Origin: Planctomycetota bacterium
GTDB lineage: Bacteria; Planctomycetota; Planctomycetia; Pirellulales; Pirellulaceae
Direction of reading: 5' to 3'
DNA: 64,000 bases
NCBI GenBank assembly: GCA_014381825.1
Contig: JACNKX010000097.1
Span: 1-64,000 of the forward strand
Every line of letters begins with the position of its first letter. Within the stretch, counting starts at the first letter, position 1. A program made the translations under genes and the position numbers. A model generated the notes under the pieces. It ran no database searches. It was given only the letters and a program-made list of their open reading frames with translations, and was not told where the DNA came from. Shown here in pieces: positions 1 to 6,374 of the stretch.

Positions 1-58
1 GCTGGCCAGCGTCTTTCGCCTCGATGAGGGGCGGCGTCGGCCACACAACCCGTTGGGT
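1..58 (+). repeat. attC site, right part only
   Basis: The window opens inside an attC-like site. Its right-hand simple site ends with GTTGGGT at 52-58, preceded by the stretch GGCGTCGGCCACACAACCC, which matches the equivalent flank of other sites (compare 2215-2234). The left half lies outside the window. Recombination would be expected between G52 and T53. Confidence 0.7.
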
Positions 59-70
59 GACCTGGATCAG

Positions 71-724
71 ATGACTCTACAGCAGCCCCGTCGTCGCTGG
101 CTTCGATTCCGCCTCCGGACGCTCCTGGTCGTGGTCACGGTATTGTCCGTTACGTTCGGATGGGTTGCCTGGGAACTGGAGCAAGTACGAAAAGAGAAAG
201 CGGCGATTGCTTGGGTCGAGGAGATGGGCGCAATGCTCTCTTATCCGCAAGAACATTCTTTATTTTCAAAGGATATGTGGTTCGGGGTGCGAGTCAGGAG
301 CGTGGTTTTCTTCCGCAAACCGGTGAGCGATCTATCACCTCTGGTGAAATTGAAGAACCTCGAAACGCTTGATCTCTCTAACACACAAGTGACCGATCTA
401 TCACCTTTGGCAGAATTGAAGAACCTCAAATTGCTTTACCTCACCAACACACAGGTGAGCGATCTAACACCTCTGGCGAAATTGAAGAACCTCGAAAGGC
501 TTAGCCTCAGCCGCACACCAGTGGGCGATCTATCACACCTAACGGAATTGAAGAAGCTCATACTGCTTGACATCGGTGGTATACACGTGAGCTATGAACA
601 GTGGCAAGAGCTGAGGCAAGCACTTCCGAATTGCGGGATTCAATTGGGTGGCCTCCCAACAAAGCATCCACGCTCTGTCCCTTCGGGAACACCTAACGAT
701 CTAGTTTCACGGTCGCTCCCGTAA
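71..724 (+). CDS. Membrane-anchored leucine-rich-repeat protein (cassette gene)
   Basis: The 217-residue product has a basic N-terminus followed by one hydrophobic segment (about residues 15-35, preceded by RFRLRTLL), a short charged linker, and then four LRR-type repeats of about 22 residues with the pattern DLSPLxxLKNLExLxLSxT. This is the layout of many planctomycete LRR proteins anchored in the membrane and probably mediates protein contacts. A TTG at 53 gives a longer ORF, but it lies inside the attC recombination box, so ATG 71 is preferred. The last 20 or so codons read into the next attC site (from about 654), so the original C-terminus is probably near the LPNCGIQL end of the repeat domain. 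Partner unknown. Confidence 0.75.
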   Translation: MTLQQPRRRWLRFRLRTLLVVVTVLSVTFGWVAWELEQVRKEKAAIAWVEEMGAMLSYPQEHSLFSKDMWFGVRVRSVVFFRKPVSDLSPLVKLKNLETLDLSNTQVTDLSPLAELKNLKLLYLTNTQVSDLTPLAKLKNLERLSLSRTPVGDLSHLTELKKLILLDIGGIHVSYEQWQELRQALPNCGIQLGGLPTKHPRSVPSGTPNDLVSRSLP

Positions 725-792
725 TAGAATCACTCAGATTCATGGCATGTGAGTTCCATCAGGAACGGTGTCGTGGATGCCTCCCGTTGGGT
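654..792 (+). repeat. attC site 1
   Basis: Left box TCCCAAC (654-660, first base off consensus), right box GTTGGGT (786-792). The arms GCATCCACG (664-672) and CGTGGATGC (772-780) are perfectly complementary. The central motif GTAATAGAATCACTC is at 721-735. Length 139 bp. Confidence 0.85.
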
Positions 793-800
793 GCCACAGG

Positions 801-1277
801 CTAATCTTCGTCCTCATCTTCTTGTTGATGGTGGAAGCCAATCCGTCGCTTCCGTGGTTCCGGCTCTTCCAGCATTTGCTGCAATACCTGGGTGATGACC
901 TTGATCTGATCGTCGTGCAGTTGCACTGTTTCTGCGAGCTTTGTGAGTTGTTCGACGAGTTCGCCTGGTGTTGCCATCAGCCGGCGCAACCGTACGAATG
1001 TACGCATGATCTCGATGTTGACCTTCACGGCCGTCGGAGACCGCAGAACGCTCGACAGCATCGCCACACCTTGCTCGGTGAACACCCACGGTCGTTTCCG
1101 GCGTCCGCCACGGCCAGTTTTTGATATCGCAATTTGCGACATCAAAGCCGTAAACTCTTGCTGTGTAAGCTGAAACGCGAAGTCTTCCGGAAAGCGATCC
1201 TTATTGCGCGATAATTGCTCGTTCAAACGGCTGGTTGTCACGCCGTACAGTTTCGCCAAATCTGAATCCAGCATCAC
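801..1277 (-). CDS. ORF6N-domain protein, start codon lost or shortened
   Basis: The 158-residue product contains the ORF6N signature (VMLDSDLAKLYGV, RNKDRFPEDFAFQLT, KRPWVFTEQGVAMLSSVLRS) followed by a C-terminal helical region. ORF6N domains occur in phage antirepressor-like DNA-binding proteins. It is very similar to the protein at 3590-4138, especially over its last 110 residues. The paralogue starts with MPKKK; here the matching codons read TAKKK, with ACG at 1356-1358 in place of ATG and a stop 9 nt further upstream. The full N-terminus is therefore open but has no ATG; translation may start at the GTG/ATG pair at 1277/1274, removing about 27 residues. Transcription runs against the array. 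It may be decaying. Confidence 0.75.
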   Translation of the reverse strand: MMLDSDLAKLYGVTTSRLNEQLSRNKDRFPEDFAFQLTQQEFTALMSQIAISKTGRGGRRKRPWVFTEQGVAMLSSVLRSPTAVKVNIEIMRTFVRLRRLMATPGELVEQLTKLAETVQLHDDQIKVITQVLQQMLEEPEPRKRRIGFHHQQEDEDED

Positions 1278-1401
1278 GCGCTGCCCACGAACAACATGGA
1301 TGGCCTGCTCGATTTCGGCTGGGGTAATCGTAGGTCTTGTGGTTTTCTTCTTTGCCGTGGGGTCAGCTTACCCAATCACAATTCCACAGCAAAGTCGTGG
1401 C

Positions 1402-1534
1402 ACCCAACAAGGCACGGCCGCAGAGCGAAGTCACCTTCGCCGTCGTGCAAAGGCCGCTCGCGTAATAGAATCTATCGTAGTTCAACCATTTACTCTTCCG
1501 GCACGGGCGGTATCGGGCATTCAGCCCGTTGTGT
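1402..1534 (+). repeat. attC site 2
   Basis: Left box ACCCAAC (1402-1408), right box GTTGTGT (1528-1534, one base off GTTRRRY). The left arm AAGGCACGGCCGCAGAG is nearly identical to that of the site at 2672. The central motif CGTAATAGAATCTATCGTAG starts at 1461. Length 133 bp. Confidence 0.8.
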
Positions 1535-1538
1535 GCCC

Positions 1539-1823
1539 CTAGAGAAATGGGAATTCGAGATCGCCACGGACCACACGTACTATCTCGAGATTCCGTTCGT
1601 GCTCGCGGAAGTAGATGATGTAGCTTCCCGCGTACGTTGACCGAACGCCGTCGCCCAGATCGGAACGGTCATCTCCGATGTCCGGACGCTTCGCCGCTAA
1701 CCGACACTTCTCGCGGAGCTTCGCGACCCATTGCCGTGCGGCATTGGGTTTGTCCTTTGCGATGAAGCGCGCAATCTCCTTCAAGTCTTCTTTCGATGCC
1801 GCAGAGTACCGAAGCCTTGGCAT
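1539..1823 (-). CDS. ParE/RelE-superfamily toxin
   Basis: The 94-residue product has the compact ParE/RelE layout: an N-terminal helical hairpin (SKEDLKEIARFIAKDKP), a central ARQWVAKLREKC helix and a C-terminal beta strand pattern ending YIIYFREHERNLEIVRVVRG. RelE-fold toxins cleave ribosome-bound mRNA, while ParE members inhibit gyrase; the sequence alone does not settle which. ATG 1823 is preferred to the TTG at 1826. It lies 4 nt after the stop of the antitoxin gene, so the two form one minus-strand operon within a single cassette. Its stop abuts the right end of attC site 2. Confidence 0.85.
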   Translation of the reverse strand: MPRLRYSAASKEDLKEIARFIAKDKPNAARQWVAKLREKCRLAAKRPDIGDDRSDLGDGVRSTYAGSYIIYFREHERNLEIVRVVRGDLEFPFL

Positions 1824-1827
1824 CAAC

Positions 1828-2076
1828 CTAACTTTCTTGGTTCAACGACTCGACACGGATGATTTCCGCTTCGACTTCCTCAAATACCGTGGCCTCATCA
1901 AACGACTCGCCGAGATCCAATTGTTCAACCCCTACGCTAATCTTCTTGCGTAGTTCTTCTCGCCCCATCAACAACCGAATTCCTTCAACAACTGCCGCCT
2001 CTTCGGTGGCGTACTTGCCTTGAGCGACGAGGCTCTTTACGAAATCATTCGCTTCGACTGGTAGATTCAAATTCAT
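1828..2076 (-). CDS. ParD/CopG-like antitoxin
   Basis: The 82-residue protein starts MNLNLPVEANDFVKSLVAQG, a ribbon-helix-helix beginning typical of ParD antitoxins, continues with ATEEAAVVEGIRLLM (the second helix of the fold), and ends in an acidic tail that would wrap the toxin. Role: neutralise the adjacent ParE-like toxin and repress the operon. ATG 2076 is chosen because it begins the RHH strand and has a CGGAG box 9 nt upstream; a longer ORF to 2334 runs through attC site 3 and is not credible. The promoter must lie within or beside that attC site. Confidence 0.85.
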   Translation of the reverse strand: MNLNLPVEANDFVKSLVAQGKYATEEAAVVEGIRLLMGREELRKKISVGVEQLDLGESFDEATVFEEVEAEIIRVESLNQES

Positions 2077-2101
2077 CGCATTTCTCCGCTGCAACCGGGG
2101 C

Positions 2102-2241
2102 ACACAACATGGTTTTGCCGCACAGGCCCTTCGGGCACGCCTTTCATTGTAGGCCGCGCGGGCTCCCGTTGGTAGAATGATTTGGTTGTTCGACGTCTTT
2201 CGCTTCGTTTGGGGCGTCGTCGGTAAAACCTTCCGTTGGGC
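2102..2241 (+). repeat. attC site 3
   Basis: Left box ACACAAC (2102-2108), right box GTTGGGC (2235-2241). The arm ATGGTTTTGCCG next to the left box is complementary, with one mismatch, to CGGTAAAACC near the right box. The central motif GGTAGAATGA is at 2171-2180. Length 140 bp. Confidence 0.85.
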
Positions 2242-2247
2242 GAACCC

Positions 2248-2715
2248 ATGACATCCGACCGACGACACTTCTTCACTGTCGCTGCTGTGGCGGTCGCGTC
2301 TGGAGCCCTTGTCGCACTTGCGAATTGGGAACATCTCTCTGCGTCAATTGCATCACTCGAATTGGCACGTCATCGAGAAGAGTCGCGAGTGTTGGAGGGC
2401 TTTCGAAATCGAAGGATTTGGCGAGAAATGATTTGCGGCCAAACGTATTTCGCTCGCATGGAACATGGTCTCCCCGCGGTCAGAGCGCCGAGCTTCGTGT
2501 ACCCCCCGTCCTATTTCGATGCTCAAGACAAACTCTCGCTGATTGAACAACGACTCGTCGATCTCCACTTCGAGCGGGCAGTGTACGAAACCCGCTTATT
2601 GATCTTAACGATCTCGATGTCGTTCTGTGTTGTTGGGTGCGTCGTCGTCCGCGTCATGGTGTGCTGCGGACGCCCAACACGGCACGGCCGCAGAGCGGAG
2701 TCACTCTCGGCATAG
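2248..2715 (+). CDS. Small two-helix membrane protein of unknown function (cassette gene)
   Basis: The 155-residue product is not recognised. It has one hydrophobic segment near the N-terminus (about residues 9-27, TVAAVAVASGALVALAN), a charged middle region rich in Arg, Glu and Leu (about 30-115), and a second hydrophobic segment (about 118-140). Both ends of the soluble part would thus be tethered. ATG 2248 follows the attC right box by 6 nt; the TTG at 2236 lies inside that box and is not used here. The last 13 or so codons are read from attC site 4 (from 2672), so the C-terminal tail is probably not conserved. Confidence 0.55.
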   Translation: MTSDRRHFFTVAAVAVASGALVALANWEHLSASIASLELARHREESRVLEGFRNRRIWREMICGQTYFARMEHGLPAVRAPSFVYPPSYFDAQDKLSLIEQRLVDLHFERAVYETRLLILTISMSFCVVGCVVVRVMVCCGRPTRHGRRAESLSA

Positions 2716-2804
2716 TGCGACGGGCGGTGGCGTAATACAATCACTCGTAGTTCAACCGTTTCTTCCTTCGGCACGGGCGGTGACGGCCGTGCCTCCCGAT
2801 AACC
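2672..2804 (+). repeat. attC site 4 with altered right box
   Basis: Left box GCCCAAC (2672-2678); the arms GGCACGGCCG (2681-2690) and CGGCCGTGCC (2784-2793) are perfectly complementary. The central motif CGTAATACAATCACTCG starts at 2731. Where GTTRRRY is expected after TCCC, the sequence reads GATAACC (2798-2804), the start of a hairpin GATAACCGGGC/GCCCGCTTATC (2798-2808, 2815-2825, one mismatch). Confidence 0.7.
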
Positions 2805-2814
2805 GGGCGTCCAT

Positions 2815-3104
2815 GCCCGCTTATCGTGTGCGGATGGACTCGCGCCTTACTTGGATCGCTGCGGTGTATCGCCGTAGAGCAGTTGACCTCGGGTCATGGA
2901 TTCCTCACTTGACGGCGGGCTCGTCTCGCCGGTTATCAATGGATGGGCGCAGGGCCCGGCCGTTGAAGCGGATTGGCGGTTCGCCTGGCGATGATGCCGG
3001 GTCGCCGCAGAGTGGTGCAAGCCTGATCCACTTCGCTTAGACTCTAACAAGTCTAAACCACTCTGGATGGAACGCGCGGCGCCGCCCATCCGCACACGTT
3101 GGGC
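2815..3104 (+). repeat. Long, atypical attC-like site 5, no gene
   Basis: The right box GTTGGGC is at 3098-3104. A 13-bp perfect arm pair (2825-2837 and 3086-3098) joins it to a left end where GCTTATC replaces RYYYAAC. At about 290 bp it is roughly twice the length of its neighbours. It contains further inverted elements: CCGGTTATC at 2929-2937 (complement of 2798-2806) and TTAGACT/AGTCTAA around 3037-3056. No credible ORF is seen between 2805 and 3104. Confidence 0.5.
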
Positions 3105-3123
3105 GGTCTCCCGTCTTGAACAC

Positions 3124-3420
3124 ATGGCCTCCATTTGCCCACACTGCGGTGAACCGATACAGCGCCGAACACTTCGCCTTCAGAGCAACTATTGTCCGAC
3201 GTGCGGCAAGTCACGCCATTCCATCCTCAAATTGAACACGCTTTGTCGGTTGCGGGTTATCGCCTACGGTGCCGTTGGTCTCGCCGCCTTACGTCAATTC
3301 TGGAACGTTCCATTCGCGTTGTCCGTTCCTTTGTTGTTGATTCCCTTTTCCATGATCGTCTGGCGATTCTACACTCCCGTCAACGAAGAGACTTTGCCAC
3401 GCATTCCGTCCGACAACTGA
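3124..3420 (+). CDS. Zinc-ribbon membrane protein (cassette gene)
   Basis: The 98-residue protein begins MASICPHCGEPIQRR and has a second CPTCGK pair about 20 residues later, giving a CxxC-x(n)-CxxC zinc ribbon at residues 5-27. Two hydrophobic segments follow (about 37-57 and 61-80, the second FALSVPLLLIPFSMIVW). The arrangement of a cytoplasmic zinc ribbon with two membrane helices is common among small uncharacterised bacterial proteins. ATG 3124 is taken because upstream codons lie in the attC right end (GTTGGGC, 3098-3104). No specific function can be given. Confidence 0.65.
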   Translation: MASICPHCGEPIQRRTLRLQSNYCPTCGKSRHSILKLNTLCRLRVIAYGAVGLAALRQFWNVPFALSVPLLLIPFSMIVWRFYTPVNEETLPRIPSDN

Positions 3421-3432
3421 GCGAGCATCACC

Positions 3433-3581
3433 GCCCAACAACGCACGAGCCGCAGAGTTCGGCATCCATGCCGAATCGCCTTGAACCTACGGCAACGACC
3501 CAACATCTGGTAAACTGAATCCCAATGCACGGCCTGTCTCTCGTCGCAACGAGCGGCGACGGCTGTGCGAACCCGTTGGGT
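3433..3581 (+). repeat. attC site 6
   Basis: Left box GCCCAAC (3433-3439), right box GTTGGGT (3575-3581). The central motif reads TGGTAAACTGAATCCCAATG (from 3509), the variant shared with site 9. The right flank GACGGCTGTGCGAACCC resembles that of site 9. Length 149 bp. Confidence 0.85.
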
Positions 3582-3589
3582 GCCGCTAG

Positions 3590-4138
3590 TCACTCGTCTT
3601 GTTCGCGACCGAAGCCGATGCGTCGTTTCGGCGGTTCCGGTTTCTCAAGCATCTGTTGCAGAACTTGGGTGATAGTTTTGATCTGATCGTCGTGAAGCTG
3701 CACAGTTTCCGCCAATTTCGTCAACTGTTCCACCAGTTCGCCTGGCGTCGCCATCAAGCGGCGCAGTCGGACAAATGTTCGCATGATCTCGATGTTGACT
3801 TGCGCCGCAGTGGGCGATCGCAAAACACTCGACAACATGGCGACACCATGTTCCGTAAACACCCATGGTCGTTTGGTGCGTCCGCCTCGCCCCCTCTTTG
3901 ATATCACATTTTGTGACATCAAAGCCGTAAACTCTTGCTGTGTAACCTGAAACGCAAAATCATCGGGGAACCGATCGGCATTTCTCTTTACTGCCTGATT
4001 CAGCGCTGCAGTAGTTACTCCATACAATTGGGCTAAATCTGCATCCAGCATCACGCGGTGTCCGCGCGCCACGAAAATCGCGTTCGCGATTTCTGCTGGC
4101 GTCTTCTTCTTCCGTGGTGTTTGTTTCTTCTTCGGCAT
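3590..4138 (-). CDS. ORF6N-domain protein (intact paralogue)
   Basis: The 182-residue protein has a Lys-rich start (MPKKKQTPRKKK), then a full ORF6N domain at about residues 15-110 (FVARGHRVMLDADLAQLYGV, RNADRFPDDFAFQVT, KRPWVFTEHGVAMLSSVLRS), then a helical C-terminus ending in EPPKRRIGF. ORF6N is an N-terminal DNA-binding module first described in phage and viral antirepressor-like proteins. The gene is an independent cassette lying opposite to array polarity and is a close paralogue of the shortened gene at 801-1277. ATG 4138 is chosen because it begins the conserved Lys-rich head; the ORF extends further upstream only into attC sequence. Confidence 0.8.
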   Translation of the reverse strand: MPKKKQTPRKKKTPAEIANAIFVARGHRVMLDADLAQLYGVTTAALNQAVKRNADRFPDDFAFQVTQQEFTALMSQNVISKRGRGGRTKRPWVFTEHGVAMLSSVLRSPTAAQVNIEIMRTFVRLRRLMATPGELVEQLTKLAETVQLHDDQIKTITQVLQQMLEKPEPPKRRIGFGREQDE

Positions 4139-4172
4139 CTCGCCAGAATACCGAATCGTGGGGCATCGCGGC

Positions 4173-4308
4173 ACCCAACACAGATTATTTGCTAGTCGCT
4201 TCGCGATCACCTTCGACGTAATGCAAGCCGCGAATACTTGGTAGAATCAATCGTTGTTCAAAGTCGTCACCGTCGCAGGGGCGGTGACAAATAATCTACC
4301 CGTTGCCC
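4173..4308 (+). repeat. attC site 7
   Basis: Left box ACCCAAC (4173-4179). The arms ATTATTTG (4184-4191) and CAAATAAT (4288-4295) are perfectly complementary. The right box is GTTGCCC (4302-4308), off consensus in its last three bases. The central motif TGGTAGAATCAATCGTTG starts at 4239. Length 136 bp. Confidence 0.75.
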
Positions 4309-4341
4309 TCGCGAGCAAACTTTGTACGAGACTCGTACGGA

Positions 4342-4785
4342 TTGTCATGTCCCAAGCCAATTCTGCGATTCGGTTTGCGGTCGATATTCGCCGGCATGGT
4401 AGCCGTGGCGCTAATCTTCGCGTACGTAGGTAACACCGTCCGCTCATACTTTCGAGAGCGACAAGTTCTCGCACTGATTCCGAGCCTGACCATGTCGGAA
4501 CCGGATAGTGGCTGAGGTCATAACCTGATTAACCTGCCTGGCCGCGTGACGGTCCAGTACAGCGATCCTTTTGGCTTCCAGACCCTCGGTCAATCAGTCG
4601 GGAACAAGTATTTTAATCGGGCCGTTAGCTTCTCATTGCACGGCCCCGCGTATACGGATGCGATTATTGAGCAGATCTGCCAGCTAGATAATTTGCACTC
4701 ACTTTCGCGAAGTGGTACTGGAATTACCCGCCGTGGACTGGATCGCATTAGGCTCGCCCTGCCAAATTGTCAGATCGAGCAATAG
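4342..4785 (+). pseudogene. LRR-type membrane-anchored protein broken by an in-frame TGA
   Basis: Two open segments in the same frame (to 4515 and from 4516) read as one protein. The first half has the planctomycete anchor pattern LRFGLRSIFAGMVAVALIF, then RERQVLALIPSL; the second has NRAVSFSLHGPAYTDAIIEQ and ends GLDRIRLALPNCQIEQ, a standard LRR-type C-terminus. They are separated only by TGA at 4513-4515, with no frameshift. The layout resembles the cassette gene at 71-724. No good ATG precedes the first half; TTG 4342 is a possible start. It most likely encodes a decayed LRR protein. Selenocysteine use is unlikely because the TGA context (SEPDSG) has no redox motif. Confidence 0.6.
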
Positions 4786-4853
4786 CTGTATCACAGCCAA
4801 CTCGATTACAGCGTTATCTTCTTCTATCGGTTTTGCCACACGACATGAAGGAC

Positions 4854-4992
4854 GGCTAACACCGAACATCCGCCGAGTCGCAGCGCGATCGCGTTCCGAC
4901 TTTCGCAGCGCGGGCTCGCGTAATAGAATTATTCCGTGATTTAACGTCGTCCGCTTCGTTCACGGTGGCGACGGATGCTCTTCCCGTTGTGC
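4854..4992 (+). repeat. attC site 8
   Basis: Left box GGCTAAC (4854-4860), right box GTTGTGC (4986-4992); each deviates from consensus by one base. The arm ACATCCGCC near the left box pairs imperfectly with GGCGACGGATGC near the right. The central motif CGTAATAGAATTATTCCG starts at about 4919. Length 139 bp. Confidence 0.75.
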
Positions 4993-4998
4993 GAACTA

Positions 4999-5403
4999 AT
5001 GGCTAAGTCCAAATTCGAAACCTCAGTCGCTTGGGTCTACGCTTCACTTGGCACGCAAACTGATTCTCCAGATGGCACTGACTTGTGCTCCTTGATCGCT
5101 GCTGGAGATATGATGAATCACGCCATACTGACGCTTGGGGAGATCGTGAGTGCGTGCGAAACGCTATCCCTTCACGGCTTGGTCGACTTCAAGAACGGTC
5201 GAATCTGTCTGACGCCCCACGGAAGAACTGTGTCGGAGGATGGATTTCGTCGCCGTGGAGGACTGTTTTCGACCATCGACAAGATGCGAAAAGCACTCAA
5301 TAAGTTCGATCATCCCGTTGTTGATCGCGAACCGGACTTGTCGTTTCTGACGGAGTCCGAATTGAATAACGCGTATCAAGAGTATCGTGCGTGGTCAGAC
5401 TGA
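4999..5403 (+). CDS. Hypothetical protein, winged-helix-like (cassette gene)
   Basis: The 134-residue protein is not recognised by family. Residues about 30-85 look like a winged helix: an acidic helix (LCSLIAAGDMM), LTLGEIVSACETLSLHGLVDF as a possible recognition helix, and NGRICLTPHGRTVSEDG as a wing. The C-terminal third is charged (KALNKFDHPVVDREPDLSFL) and ends in a short helix. Such a fold would suggest nucleic-acid binding, but this is inference. ATG 4999 is the first ATG after the attC right box at 4986-4992, and composition is normal for the window. Confidence 0.6.
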   Translation: MAKSKFETSVAWVYASLGTQTDSPDGTDLCSLIAAGDMMNHAILTLGEIVSACETLSLHGLVDFKNGRICLTPHGRTVSEDGFRRRGGLFSTIDKMRKALNKFDHPVVDREPDLSFLTESELNNAYQEYRAWSD

Positions 5404-5727
5404 TTGTTCACGTCCGGCTACCGCCTTGCCTCTGTATGTCGCTGTAAGTCAAATAGCGCGGAGGTTGATCGTGGAAAGAAGTTGTAGTTATTGAAAGGTC
5501 TCCTTTTTCTTGAAGAAGGTCTCCAAATGGGTGTCGAAAATCGCCGTGAATTCGCCACGACTTATCCTTTGGGGGAGGATGCTCGACTTAAGGCCTCGAC
5601 CGTTCGGCTGCCGCAGTGTCCTGAACGAAGTCTCGCGCTCCACAACCACTTCGAGTTGAGGTGGACGCTGCTTCAAACATCTGTACGTGATTTGTCGGCA
5701 GCAGGTGAGCTCGTTTTCACAATGAAT
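5404..5727. other. Gene-poor stretch between cassette ORF and attC 9
   Basis: These 324 bases hold no confident gene. A plus-strand reading frame from ATG 5527 is listed separately at low confidence. A 9-bp direct repeat AAGGTCTCC occurs at about 5494-5525. No further attC box pair is seen, so this may be the rest of the preceding cassette or the remnant of a fused one. Confidence 0.4.
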
Positions 5728-5808
5728 GCCCACGAAGGGCGTACGGCCACAGATTCGGCATCCATCCGAATCGCCTTGAACGTAGGGTTACGGCCCACCA
5801 TTTGGTAA
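5527..5808 (+). CDS. Possible small cassette ORF, unknown
   Basis: The 93-codon frame has GAAGG about 10 nt before the ATG. Its first two thirds (for example STVRLPQCPERSLALHNHFEL) have plausible composition, but the last 25 or so codons are read from attC site 9 (from 5728). No domain is recognised. A minus-strand frame at 5488-5733 overlaps it almost fully, and at most one of them is real. Confidence 0.25.
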   Translation: MGVENRREFATTYPLGEDARLKASTVRLPQCPERSLALHNHFELRWTLLQTSVRDLSAAGELVFTMNAHEGRTATDSASIRIALNVGLRPTIW

Positions 5809-5873
5809 ACTGAATCGAATGCACGGTCAGTTGGTGTCGCGATCTGCGACGACGGCTGTGCCTCCCGTTGGGC
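5728..5873 (+). repeat. attC site 9
   Basis: Left box GCCCACG (5728-5734, degenerate from GCCCAAC), right box GTTGGGC (5867-5873). The right flank GACGGCTGTGCCTCCC and central motif TGGTAAACTGAATCGAATG (from about 5804) are close to those of site 6. Length 146 bp. Confidence 0.75.
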
Positions 5874-5887
5874 TGTTCAGCGTACCG

Positions 5888-6199
5888 ATGGCACAAACCG
5901 ATCATCGCTCGAATTTGAGTGACACTGGGACCATTCTCCGCGCAAATACCTTCGCGACAATCGCTATGCTTCTTTCGTCCGCGATGTGGCTGGTAAAGAT
6001 ACGCCAAATCGGCCCATTAACAGCCGTTGCTCCCGGAACTGCGCTTTGCTGCGGCCTGTTTGGGCTCGTATATTCCGCGTGGGTGGCGATTCGCGATTCG
6101 CGACCGCTATTCTTCCTCTATTGTGTGTGGGCGGCCATACCGCTCATGTGGACAATCTATTTTCTGCTTGTACTTCATCCGTCAACGATTGGCAGATGA
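5888..6199 (+). CDS. Small integral membrane protein (last cassette)
   Basis: The 103-residue protein has three hydrophobic segments: about residues 20-37 (NTFATIAMLLSSAMWLV), 43-66 (GPLTAVAPGTALCCGLFGLV) and 74-97 (LFFLYCVWAAIPLMWTIYFL). It resembles many unnamed planctomycete three-helix membrane proteins; no catalytic or ligand residues can be pointed to. ATG 5888 is the first one after the attC right box at 5867-5873. No attC site is recognised after its stop, so this appears to be the distal end of the array. Confidence 0.6.
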   Translation: MAQTDHRSNLSDTGTILRANTFATIAMLLSSAMWLVKIRQIGPLTAVAPGTALCCGLFGLVYSAWVAIRDSRPLFFLYCVWAAIPLMWTIYFLLVLHPSTIGR

Positions 6200-6236
6200 A
6201 TGGCACTTCCAGTCACCCAGCACTGTTCGACCGCTG

Positions 6237-6264
6237 AGTTGCGGCTTGAATTGTGACCGCAACT
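6237..6264 (+). terminator. Hairpin after the last cassette
   Basis: AGTTGCGG (6237-6244) and CCGCAACT (6257-6264) form an 8-bp stem with a 12-nt loop downstream of the last cassette gene. No T-tract follows, so it may be a weak or factor-dependent terminator, or simply the boundary of the array. Confidence 0.35.
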
Positions 6265-6374
6265 AATGACCGATAGTCAATAAAATATGACCGATTGGCA
6301 CAAGACATCTCTCGCAACGACTGCCATAATAGAATTGTTAACAATCTGCAATTTCCAACGAGTAGCTTACCAAT

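Larger units (their letters stand above)
1..6240 (+). mobile_element. Integron gene-cassette array (left end outside window)
   Basis: This segment alternates short genes on either strand with sites resembling integron attC sites. Each site begins near an RYYYAAC box, ends near a GTTRRRY box, and has imperfectly complementary arms. GTTGGGT or GTTGGGC boxes lie at 52-58, 786-792, 2235-2241, 3098-3104, 3575-3581 and 5867-5873; variants are at 1528, 4302 and 4986. Cassette content fits known arrays: toxin-antitoxin pair, small membrane proteins, a duplicated gene and unknown ORFs with no common function. The polarity (attC after each cassette on the plus strand) places intI/attI to the left, not in the window. 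No integrase is visible here, so it could be a complete chromosomal integron or an integrase-less attC cluster. Confidence 0.85.

Noticed and set aside
53-70. TTG start for the LRR gene at 53
   Set aside because: It lies inside the attC right box (GTTGGGT, 52-58), where recombination occurs, so ATG 71 is preferred.
801-1124. Plus-strand ORF (118 codons from 768)
   Set aside because: It is a shadow of the ORF6N gene on the other strand.
4513-4515. Selenocysteine at the TGA in the LRR cassette
   Set aside because: The context has no Cys or redox motif and no obvious SECIS stem-loop, so it is treated as a nonsense mutation.
5488-5733. Minus-strand ORF of 81 codons
   Set aside because: It shows no family pattern and overlaps the equally weak plus-strand frame at 5527; neither is credible.
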